A stretch of 15,346 nt of DNA from JAVHLK01 sp043806215 (lineage in GTDB: Bacteria; Desulfobacterota; Desulfomonilia; Desulfomonilales; Desulfomonilaceae). A program made the position numbers and the translations under genes. The notes below the pieces were generated by a model. The model was not told the origin of the DNA. It did no database searches and was given only the letters and a program-made list of their open reading frames with translations. This document shows positions 1-6,548 of the stretch, piece after piece. The stretch's first letter is position 1. Each line of letters starts with the position of its first letter. The stretch covers positions 1 to 15,346 of the forward strand of contig JAZDHD010000076.1 in assembly GCA_043806215.1 (NCBI GenBank), written 5' to 3'.

Positions 1-2
1 CG

Positions 3-122
3 CCTTCACGTTTGTCATTGCGAGCCGTAGGGGTAGGCCCCCGTGCCTACCCTGGGCGGCCACAGGGGGCCGCCCCTACGGGAGGGCGTGGCAATCTCAG
101 CCTTTCACGAGGCATTGAGATT
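3..122. repeat. ~120 bp interspersed repeat, copy A (inverted copy at 7920-8038)
   Basis: The reverse complement of 7920-8038 matches this stretch over about 120 bases with only a handful of substitutions and a one-base indel. The unit contains two potential hairpins: a GTAGGGG...CCCCTAC part (about 27-80) and an AATCTCA...TGAGATT part (about 93-122). No reading frame in it resembles a protein. It is an imperfect palindromic intergenic repeat of the REP/MITE kind. No transposase is nearby, so how it moved is unknown. Confidence 0.85.
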
Positions 123-253
123 GCTTTCCCGCGTTCTGCGCCGGACTGCGCTCCTCGCAATGACAGGAACGACCGGCGGGACCCTTTAGGAACTGGATTA
201 GGATTACCGCGAGATTCAAAGAGCGTCACTATGTCAGCGTCCGGCCGACAAGG
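123..253. other. Intergenic region downstream of the outer-membrane protein gene
   Basis: No gene is seen. Positions about 184-222 carry, on the minus strand, a copy of a short repeat whose core is TTTGAATCTCGCGG followed by ATCCTAAtCCAG. Related copies lie at about 6024-6052 and 6147-6182 on the plus strand. No clear terminator with a T-tract is visible after the stop of the minus-strand gene. Confidence 0.5.
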
Positions 254-1921
254 CTAAAAATCGGCCGTCAGAATGACCTGCGCCCCAAAGATGGGGTCTA
301 TTGTCCTCCCCGGGTTGGTTCCCCAACTGTTTCCGCCGGCCGGAACGTCCCAGCCTGCAACACCCCGGTCGATACAGGCATGGTTGAACCATTTTCCGGG
401 ATTCCAGTAAGCGCCAAGGATATCGACCCGGTACTTTTCCAGCAGCTTCCACTGAGCTCCCGCCGTGATCTCCCACCCGAGTCCGTTGTCCGGGATGGTA
501 GGTGCATTGGGATTGTCCTTATAATTGACGTACGGGGTCCACGTCGCCTGGTCCGTCCCCGTGCCCACGGCATTCACCGTCCTGGTCACCGTGGCTTTTT
601 GCGCGGGCCGGATGTATCCCCACGTATGTCCATGGGAGGTTCGCTCGGCCCATAGGAAGGAGCCGAAGAAATTCAGGTTTGCCGCAACTGCGTAATCCAC
701 ACGGGCTGCCAGGACCGATGCCTCGTTAATGTAGCCGTTCCTGCACAAGTCGATCGCGTTGACGCCCGACCCGTAGGCGTATCCCAGCAGGAACGAGTAC
801 GGCTTGAAGACGACGGCTGCTCCACAAGGACCGGACTGGCGGACCGGTTGCCGGTCGATGGCTTTCCCTGAGCGGCGGTCCGAGCCCGGCATGAACGCGT
901 ATAACATGGTGAACCTGACGGGTCCGGTTACGGCACCCGTTTCCAGCATGAAGCGCACCGAATCGATGTATTGCGGGGCCGCGCCTATCCGGTTCATATA
1001 CTCGTACCAGTACGCCGCCTCGGTGTTGAAAAACACCGTTCCATTGAAATATTTCAAGTAGACGCTCCCATGGAGAACCGAATCGTCGTAGGGAACAAAC
1101 GCATCGCGTGCGGCTTGTGTATTCTTGGATTCCGGCCCTGCATGCCATCTGAACATTACGCACCTTGCCCCGAAGTCCGCGGGACCCGATCTGCAGGTGA
1201 CAAATGACCCGGTGGACAGCCGCCTCAGGCCGTTCTTGTCAAACAGGTTGTAATAGGGAGATGCGCTCAATCCCACCCTGTTGTTCGCCGGTTCCTGCCA
1301 GAAAGGCTGGAATCCCAGCCCCAGTCTGAGGGGGCCATAGTTGACCGCCAAGAGAAGGCCCTCAGTGGTAGAATTGAGCGTCCCGTCGTATTGCAGGCCG
1401 GTTCCCCAAATCTGTGGTCGCTTGCCCAGCGCTATGATGCCCCAGGGGGTCTGGGCCGTGATCCACCACATGGTCCATTGACCGTCGGATGTGGCCGTAT
1501 CGACGCCCGGCCTGTTATTGGTAATGTAATCGGACGCCGCGGGATCGCCGTAGTCGCCGAGCCGGTATTTGCCCCGGAACGAGACCGCTTGGGTAATCCT
1601 GATCTCGGGGAAAACCTCGAGTACCGGATAGTGTTGCGAAGAATCCGTTCCCGAAACCAGATCCCTGGCCCTATGGCCTACCCACCCGTTCAGAGATGCG
1701 AAATCGCCCGGTTTTAACCCCAAGGCCCCGGCCGTCCCTAAACTGTTGTCGATGTTTGCTCTTCCGAAAAAACCATTTGGACCCGCTTGCGAGTAGTACT
1801 CGTAGGTGGACGAGAAATTCCCGTCCATTTTGAGTTCCCACGCACACGAGATATCCACGGTTGAACCCAAACCCAGTGTGAGGGCAAAGACGAACATTGC
1901 CCATGACAGATAACGAATCAT
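254..1921 (-). CDS. Outer-membrane beta-barrel protein (porin-like), uncharacterised
   Basis: A protein of 555 residues is predicted from ATG 1921. This start is chosen because GGAGG (1931-1935 on the complement) sits 9 bases upstream and translation then opens directly with a signal peptide: MIRY, a hydrophobic stretch through about residue 20, and a likely cleavage after SCA (25-27). The longer frame up to 1999 adds 26 residues with no such features. The mature part is rich in aromatic residues and alternating polar/apolar short segments with Gly/Asn/Asp turns, and it ends ...VILTADF. A C-terminal Phe preceded by alternating residues is the usual BAM-recognition signal of outer-membrane barrels. 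I do not recognise the exact family; its size suits a porin or substrate channel of roughly 16-18 strands. It lies downstream of the FmdE-like gene on the same strand, but 478 bases away and with its own copy of the paired operator, so it is probably co-regulated rather than strictly co-transcribed. Confidence 0.85.
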   Translation of the reverse strand: MIRYLSWAMFVFALTLGLGSTVDISCAWELKMDGNFSSTYEYYSQAGPNGFFGRANIDNSLGTAGALGLKPGDFASLNGWVGHRARDLVSGTDSSQHYPVLEVFPEIRITQAVSFRGKYRLGDYGDPAASDYITNNRPGVDTATSDGQWTMWWITAQTPWGIIALGKRPQIWGTGLQYDGTLNSTTEGLLLAVNYGPLRLGLGFQPFWQEPANNRVGLSASPYYNLFDKNGLRRLSTGSFVTCRSGPADFGARCVMFRWHAGPESKNTQAARDAFVPYDDSVLHGSVYLKYFNGTVFFNTEAAYWYEYMNRIGAAPQYIDSVRFMLETGAVTGPVRFTMLYAFMPGSDRRSGKAIDRQPVRQSGPCGAAVVFKPYSFLLGYAYGSGVNAIDLCRNGYINEASVLAARVDYAVAANLNFFGSFLWAERTSHGHTWGYIRPAQKATVTRTVNAVGTGTDQATWTPYVNYKDNPNAPTIPDNGLGWEITAGAQWKLLEKYRVDILGAYWNPGKWFNHACIDRGVAGWDVPAGGNSWGTNPGRTIDPIFGAQVILTADF

Positions 1922-2399
1922 CAACCCAATCCTCCAAAAGTGATGTCGTAAGCGTTCACCGGGACGGCCGCATCGGCACTGAATCACGACGGTGAACAAT
2001 TACGTAATGCCGGGCAGACCTTGAGCGTAAGCACCACGGGCTACGCAGTGTCCGGCGGCGATTTGCCGACACCTCGGACGCGTGCGGGCGCAGTGACCGC
2101 ATCACGGGAGCGCCTCCGCATCGTTGGAGCCGACAATGGTCAGATAATAACTAGTCACACAGTGACTAAATGGGGAAAAATACACACTACCGGTTTCGAG
2201 GACGTCGCATGACGTCCCCGTAGTGCGAGACTATTCGCAGTCTGCTCCCGGAAGTTTCGGCCTCAACAAGAGACCTTCGCACGTCTCACGTGAACGGTCC
2301 GTGAGGAGTCAATGAAGGGCGTGCCGCGGATTCTGCACGAACGTATGATCGGCATCACGCGCAATATCGTAATCGGAAAACCCGGCCGTCCCTAGAGCG
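1922..2399. other. Intergenic region between FmdE-like and outer-membrane protein genes
   Basis: This 478-base gap contains the paired palindromic operator at 2137-2168 and a perfect 7-bp hairpin (GGACGTC-gcat-GACGTCC, 2200-2217), which could end or attenuate the transcript coming from the FmdE-like gene, although it lacks a T-tract. Short open frames here look like no known protein, so I call none. The long leader (about 216 bases from operator to start codon) of the outer-membrane protein gene is notable. Confidence 0.6.
2137..2168. promoter_or_regulatory. Paired overlapping palindromic operator upstream of the outer-membrane protein gene
   Basis: The perfect inverted repeat TAGTCA-CACAG-TGACTA occupies 2152-2168. 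A second, imperfect version, TGGTCA-GATAA-TAACTA, occupies 2137-2153 and overlaps it by two bases, so the centres lie 15 bp apart. The same arrangement with the same half-sites and the same 15-bp offset occurs at 3527-3558 before the FmdE-like gene. The 17-bp dyad with a 5-base spacer is typical of dimeric helix-turn-helix repressors such as the TetR family. The identity of the regulator is unknown and no regulator gene is present in the window. Confidence 0.75.
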
Positions 2400-3479
2400 T
2401 CACTTGGCCCAAACGACTGCGTACGGGTCTCCGCCGGCATTACAGACACTCTCGGCGAGGCTCGCGGCCCCGGAGAACCGGCGAATTTCCACGATCCATT
2501 TGACTTGATCTTCAGTCTTCAGTTTGGCCATCTGCATGCACCCCCTTATACGGGCAATGCAAAAGACCGGATTATTGTCTCCGCCCTTGGGATTGAGATC
2601 AGCCTCTCGCACCCCCAGATCGTCCATGACCCGTTTCCGACTGAAGCCCAAGACGACGCCTTGGCAAAGGTCCTTGCTCCTGTTGACCTTGAGGGCGACA
2701 ATGCACGGCATTGCTCCCTTGGTTTTGTACTTATTCAATTGGTCCGGACTCATGGAAACCCCGAAAGCCCGCATGTTCCCAAGTGTGGCGCCGTACATGA
2801 TCTGGAGCGTGTCCATGTAGCACTTGGGCACCGCGCCGAAGAACAACCATTCTTCACCTTTTTCCCCGGGCATCCGTTTCTCAAGGAATGAGTGGAACAG
2901 ATACCCCATGTTCACGCCGGGAGCGATGGAATCGTGAAAGCCGGCAACTTTGAGAATCTGCCAATCCGTGCCGGCAGACCATGCGAGACCTATGCTCACC
3001 ACCTGAAACAGCGTTCGTGCTCCGATGAGCCCATCGGAAGCTTGTTTCCAGGACTTGACGTCGAGCAGTTTCTCCGGTGCGGCGTCGATGGTTTGGCTCT
3101 GAAAGGTGCCGCCCTGCAGACGGGAAAAGACCACTTTGTTGGTTGTCTTCTGCCAGAGTGCGAACCAAAGCGCCTCATTGAAAGCCGTGTGCACATCGAG
3201 AAGCGATCGTTTCCCACTCGTGCATCCGGTAATGTCCGAAAGAAGATCCCTATACTGTTCGGCACTCCCCCCATTGACTTGGCCATAGTAGGCATTTGTA
3301 AGGAGGAGAATCCCCTGATCATTCTTGTTCACGCCCAATTGAGCCATGGACTGCCTGATTGTTTGGCCTGCCCGGTCCAAATCGCCGACGGAGTCCTCGG
3401 CCAATACCGGCGAGACGGTGAGGGGCACAAGAAACGAGAGAATAATGGGGATGAGAAAAGAGCGATTCTTTGCCTTCAC
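2400..3479 (-). CDS. Secreted FmdE-like protein (formylmethanofuran dehydrogenase subunit E-related fold)
   Basis: The protein has 359 residues from GTG 3479. That start is chosen because AAGGA lies 9 bases upstream (complement of 3489-3493) and the product opens with a clean signal peptide: basic KAKNR, a hydrophobic core at 8-20, and cleavage near VLA-ED (27-28). The frame can be read back to 3533 but that start breaks the signal peptide. Two regions recall FmdE-type domains. Residues 58-110 contain LTNAYYGQVNG, GCTSGK (85-90) and a LWFALW block. Residues 179-252 contain FHDSIAPGVNMGY (181-193) and YGATLGN (229-235). In FmdE relatives the first motif is usually F-H-x-H-x-C-P-G; here the second His and the Cys are replaced by Ser and Ala, so a metal-binding role of that type may be lost. 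Six Cys remain in the mature part (220, 259, 272, 307, 314, 346). It is probably periplasmic. Substrate and reaction are unknown; FmdE assignment is by motif memory, not a search. Confidence 0.8.
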   Translation of the reverse strand: MKAKNRSFLIPIILSFLVPLTVSPVLAEDSVGDLDRAGQTIRQSMAQLGVNKNDQGILLLTNAYYGQVNGGSAEQYRDLLSDITGCTSGKRSLLDVHTAFNEALWFALWQKTTNKVVFSRLQGGTFQSQTIDAAPEKLLDVKSWKQASDGLIGARTLFQVVSIGLAWSAGTDWQILKVAGFHDSIAPGVNMGYLFHSFLEKRMPGEKGEEWLFFGAVPKCYMDTLQIMYGATLGNMRAFGVSMSPDQLNKYKTKGAMPCIVALKVNRSKDLCQGVVLGFSRKRVMDDLGVREADLNPKGGDNNPVFCIARIRGCMQMAKLKTEDQVKWIVEIRRFSGAASLAESVCNAGGDPYAVVWAK

Positions 3480-3526
3480 GGATATGATTCCTTTCCGCAG
3501 GACGGCCCACGTTGACGCGGCCCAGA

Positions 3527-3558
3527 TAGTCAAAACGCGACTAGTCAGATAATGACTA
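3527..3558. promoter_or_regulatory. Paired overlapping palindromic operator upstream of the FmdE-like gene
   Basis: The perfect inverted repeat TAGTCA-GATAA-TGACTA occupies 3542-3558, and a near-perfect one, TAGTCA-AAACG-CGACTA, occupies 3527-3543. They share two bases and their centres are 15 bp apart, exactly as at 2137-2168. The site lies 48-79 bases upstream of GTG 3479, a position expected for an operator overlapping the promoter. The spacer GATAA is shared with the imperfect site at 2137-2153. Two dimers side by side would be the natural reading. Confidence 0.8.
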
Positions 3559-4233
3559 TACGGCCCCTAAAAAAAGCACCGCTCCATGAGTCACGACTTA
3601 CCTACAACCGTGCCTTCTTGGGCCTTCCTACTCTTGAATGTAGTACTTTGTTAACGGAGCATCGCACGGGTTGTCTCGCCTTGTCAAGGAAAAATTACCC
3701 GGGCCGGGCAAGCATTCCGCTTCGAGGAGGAACGTGGATGTCCCACCAACCCGGAAACAAATAGATTGACAGGGGGTAGGCTCTCCTGATACGTCTGAGC
3801 ATCGCATCTTCGCCGCTGCCGGCAGCGGCATCTCCAGTGCAGAGTGACCGCCATGGTATCGAATGCATTCCGCGGCCTTTCCGTGAGAGGTAAGGCCCCG
3901 TCCTCGATCCGTAGTATGGCCGGGACCTCACGCGTCCCGATCCGTAGATTCACCTGGTCACACCTTCTCGGGTCGAAAGACCAGGGACTTCCGCCATTTC
4001 TCCAATACCTGTTCGATCAGCCCCCTGAGATTCATTGAAGTGAAACAAGCCGTTCACCGGCAGCCGTGGCCGCCTTCGCCGACACGGGCTTCCGGGGGCC
4101 GCAAACCGGATAATGATTCTCCGGAACGGGGCAAGGTCCGTGGGCCGAGGACAGCCGTGCAAGGGGCATCCTGACGAAGCCCGAGACCCGACTGCCGGAG
4201 AGCGAACGATACGAGACACGTACCGGAGGGACA
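3559..4233. other. 675-base intergenic region between divergent genes
   Basis: No gene is supported. An 18-bp perfect palindrome (GCCGCTGCC-GGCAGCGGC) lies at 3812-3829. A TTGACA hexamer at 3766-3771 has only a poor -10 candidate 17 bases downstream, so no promoter is called. A very short frame with a good ribosome site (GAGGAGG 3724-3730, ATG 3738, stop 3762-3764, peptide MSHQPGNK) is probably chance. The region should hold the promoters of both flanking genes; the minus-strand promoter is likely near 3530-3600. Confidence 0.5.
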
Positions 4234-6000
4234 ATGAAGATCTGGAAGCAAGACGGCCTCATGCTGAAGCGAATGCTGATTGCCGCAGTTCCGTTGCTGT
4301 TCGTGCTCTACGGGTCCGGCGCATGGTGCGGAGAGCCTGCCGCAGGCAAATCGGTTATCGTTGTGCACGGAAAAGTTCAAGATTCCCGTGGGAACCCGTT
4401 GGATGAAGCCCGGGTCACGCCGTATTACAACAAGCGGCCTTTTGCCGTCCATGGCACGGATAAGGAAACGGAGAAGTCGCTGGAAACCGGGGCGAAGGGC
4501 CTATTCATGCTGGAGATCCCATCCGATGACGCCGTGGTCCAAGCCGGCAAGTGGGGTATCAAGGTCGGCAAAGCCGGCTTCGGCTCTTCGGGCTTTATCC
4601 CGCTCAAGGGGGTTACGGACCAGGGGGTGGACGCCAAGGGGGTCCATCGCTGGACGTCCACCGTGGAAGTTACCATGGATAGGGTCCGTGGCACCACATT
4701 CTGGATTGCTCTCGTGGTTTTCCTGGCGGTGTACGTACTCATAGCCTTCGAGGTGGTCCACCGCACCCTGGCGGCCCTCCTCGGTGCAACGGTGATACTG
4801 GTCATCACCCACACTGCGGGTACGTTCAACGACGCGTTCAAGGTGCTCACCTATGATCAGGCCCTCCATGCGGTGGATTGGAACGTCGTCTTCCTCCTCA
4901 TGGGCATGATGATCATCGTCGGCGTCCTCAAAATGTGCGGCTTGTTTCAATGGCTTGCCTACAAATCCTTTGAGGCGGCCCGAGGCAAGATCTTCATCCT
5001 TTCGTCGGCACTGTGCATCGTCACGGCCGTGGCAAGCGCATTTCTGGACAATGTGACCACCATGCTCCTGATCACTCCCGTCACCATGGAGATAGCCGCG
5101 GTGCTGGGGGTCTCGCCCTTTATCTTTCTCCTTCCGGAGATCGTGGCTTCCAACTTCGGAGGCACGGCCACTCTCATCGGGGATCCCCCCAACATCATGA
5201 TAGGTTCGTACGCGGGTCTGACGTTCAACGACTTCGTCATCAACCTCACCCCCGTGGTGGTGGCGGTCACGGCAGTGCAAATCCTGTACAACAGGGTTCT
5301 GTACGGAAGGAAGTACGGGGCGGCTGTGGTGGAGGATGTTCCGGGAATGATCTCCTTCCTGAAGGACAAATACCAGATCACCGATTACCGGATACTCAAG
5401 GTGGGCGGGACCGTTCTGCTGGGGGTCATTCTCCTGTTTGTCCTCCACGGCTTCTTCCATATGGAAGTCAGTGTGGCGGCCCTGTTCGGGGCCGGGATGA
5501 TCGTTCTTCTTAACCGTGCGGATATCGTCAAGATCCTCGAGCACGAGATTGAATGGCCCGCGCTGGTCTTCTTCATCATGCTGTTCATCGTGGTGGGAGC
5601 AGCGGAGCAGACGGGCATCCTCCAGGCCATTGCCGATTGGATCATGAGCGTCTGTAAGGGCGACCTTGTTATTGCCGTGCTGCTTATCCTGTGGGTGTCG
5701 GGAATAGCCTCGGCGATTGTGGACAATATTCCGTTCACCGCGACCATGCTCCCCATCGTGGCGTATCTCACCAAGACCCTGCCGGGTGCCGAATCGGGGG
5801 TGCTTTGGTGGGCGCTTGCTCTCGGGGCCTGCTTCGGGGGAAACGGGACCATCATCGGGGCATCGGCCAACGTGGTAACGACGGGGCTGGCCGAACGAGC
5901 CGGCCACAAGATCACCTTCTATGACTACATGAAAGAGGCTGCACCGATTACGCTGATCAGTTTGTTGATATCGACGGTGTTTCTGCTCATTAGGTACTGA
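4234..6000 (+). CDS. ArsB/NhaD/SLC13-type ion transporter with N-terminal carboxypeptidase-regulatory-like domain
   Basis: The product has 588 residues, starting at ATG 4234 with GGAGGG (4225-4230) three bases before it. A later ATG at 4261 is possible. Residues about 14-33 are a signal peptide or membrane anchor. Residues about 41-150 read as a small beta-sandwich of the carboxypeptidase-regulatory type (VHGKVQDSRGNPLDEARV at 44-61), expected on the periplasmic side. From about 155 onward there are roughly ten to twelve hydrophobic segments of an inner-membrane permease. It shows the twofold repeat typical of the ion-transporter superfamily: FLDNVTT (270-276) followed by NFGGTATLIGDPPNIMIG (307-324), and IVDNIPFTATM (495-505) followed by GGNGTIIGASANV (535-547). 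Relatives move arsenite, Na+/H+, sulfate, citrate or other anions; motifs alone do not settle the substrate. It appears monocistronic, with long non-coding flanks on both sides. The family is sure; the fusion domain and its role are inference. Confidence 0.9.
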   Translation: MKIWKQDGLMLKRMLIAAVPLLFVLYGSGAWCGEPAAGKSVIVVHGKVQDSRGNPLDEARVTPYYNKRPFAVHGTDKETEKSLETGAKGLFMLEIPSDDAVVQAGKWGIKVGKAGFGSSGFIPLKGVTDQGVDAKGVHRWTSTVEVTMDRVRGTTFWIALVVFLAVYVLIAFEVVHRTLAALLGATVILVITHTAGTFNDAFKVLTYDQALHAVDWNVVFLLMGMMIIVGVLKMCGLFQWLAYKSFEAARGKIFILSSALCIVTAVASAFLDNVTTMLLITPVTMEIAAVLGVSPFIFLLPEIVASNFGGTATLIGDPPNIMIGSYAGLTFNDFVINLTPVVVAVTAVQILYNRVLYGRKYGAAVVEDVPGMISFLKDKYQITDYRILKVGGTVLLGVILLFVLHGFFHMEVSVAALFGAGMIVLLNRADIVKILEHEIEWPALVFFIMLFIVVGAAEQTGILQAIADWIMSVCKGDLVIAVLLILWVSGIASAIVDNIPFTATMLPIVAYLTKTLPGAESGVLWWALALGACFGGNGTIIGASANVVTTGLAERAGHKITFYDYMKEAAPITLISLLISTVFLLIRY

Positions 6001-6288
6001 TGACCGGTTGATATAGTGACTCGCATTGAGATTCGCGGTAATCCTATCCAGTGCAACCGTAGGATGTGGTGAATCCCGCTTTCAGCGGGATGAACCGCAT
6101 CGGTCGCGGTCTTTTCTTCACGGTTCCGGTCTTTGTATTGACGCGCTTTGAATTTCGCGGCGATCCTAACCCAGTTCTTCTCGTTCCCAGGCTCTGCCTG
6201 GTAACGCCCAGCCTCCGGGCTCCGCCCGGTCTTGTTCTCCCGGACCCCGGCCTGGTGGGACAGTCCGGCGCCCCGCGGGACTGTCAAT

Positions 6289-6323
6289 GACGGGCATCCC
6301 GCGTTCCGCGGGACCCCACGAAG
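6289..6323 (+). repeat. 35-bp repeat, exact inverted copy at 10527-10561
   Basis: The 35 bases read GACGGGCATCCCGCGTTCC... and end CCCCACGAAG. Their exact reverse complement stands at 10527-10561. The core CATCCCGCGTTCCGCGGGA can itself fold (CCCGCG...CGCGGG). A shorter relative with GTCCCGCG...CGCGGGATG occurs near 15172-15194. Confidence 0.8.
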
Positions 6324-6400
6324 GTGACAATGGACGCCCTCTTCAGTGGGACCGGCATCCTGCCGGTCGTCTTCCAGACCGAGCTTCATGACAGTCTTTC

Positions 6401-6424
6401 GTAGCCCGGGCCTCCGTGCCCGGA
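6401..6424 (+). repeat. 24-bp hairpin repeat (second copy at 13948-13971)
   Basis: The 24 bases beginning GTAGCCCGGGCC and ending TGCCCGGA are identical at 13948-13971. The unit forms a short CCGGGC/GCCCGG stem with a six-base loop. Confidence 0.75.
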
Positions 6425-6454
6425 TCTTGTTCTTGCTCATCGCACATAGTTCTT

Positions 6455-6515
6455 GGGGGACGTGAAACCGTGTTTTGCCCCTCGGATCTCAGGGCAAGAA
6501 CGGTATCATGTCCCC
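6455..6515 (+). repeat. Hairpin repeat in the peptide-transporter leader (copy 2 at 10639-10700)
   Basis: About 60 bases begin GGGGGACGTGAAACCG and end GGTATCATGTCCCC. The second copy differs at only a few positions. Each copy folds on itself: the outer arms are GGGGAC(G/A).../...TGTCCCC, the inner arms are GAAACCGTGTTTTGCCC against GGGCAA(A/G)AACGGTATC, and the loop is CTCGGATCTCAG. The stem is about 30 bp and nearly perfect. This copy ends 33 bases before ATG 6549, so a transcript starting upstream would carry the hairpin in its leader. Confidence 0.85.
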
Positions 6516-6548
6516 GGAAAACGCCCGCAGGCTTTCATTGGTGATGTA

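Larger units (their letters stand above)
6001..6548. other. 548-base repeat-rich intergenic region before the peptide transporter
   Basis: No gene is supported. The region is a patchwork of short repeats: a TTTGAATyTCGCGG-type unit (about 6024-6052 and 6147-6182); a GTAGGATGTGGTGAATCC unit (about 6058-6110) shared with 8050-8120; a 35-base unit (6289-6323) whose exact reverse complement is at 10527-10561; a GTAGCCCGGGCCTCCGTGCC unit (6401-6424) also found at 13948-13971; and a 61-base hairpin (6455-6515) also found at 10639-10700. The promoter of the peptide transporter is not recognisable. Confidence 0.7.

Noticed and set aside
2021..2212. 63-residue open frame in the gap between the minus-strand genes
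   Set aside because: It overlaps the paired operator, has no ribosome site that stands out and no recognisable sequence.
3738..3764. Eight-codon frame with a strong ribosome site
   Set aside because: Too short, about 470 bases from the next gene on that strand, and no evidence of a downstream partner.
4501..5907. 468-residue open frame on the minus strand
   Set aside because: It lies wholly antisense to the ion transporter, is rich in His/Asp/Gly/Arg as expected from reading a GC-rich membrane gene backwards, and resembles no protein.
6453..6548. Upstream extension of the peptide-transporter frame
   Set aside because: These codons read through the hairpin repeat at 6455-6515, and the family's N-terminus begins near residue 33 of the longer frame.
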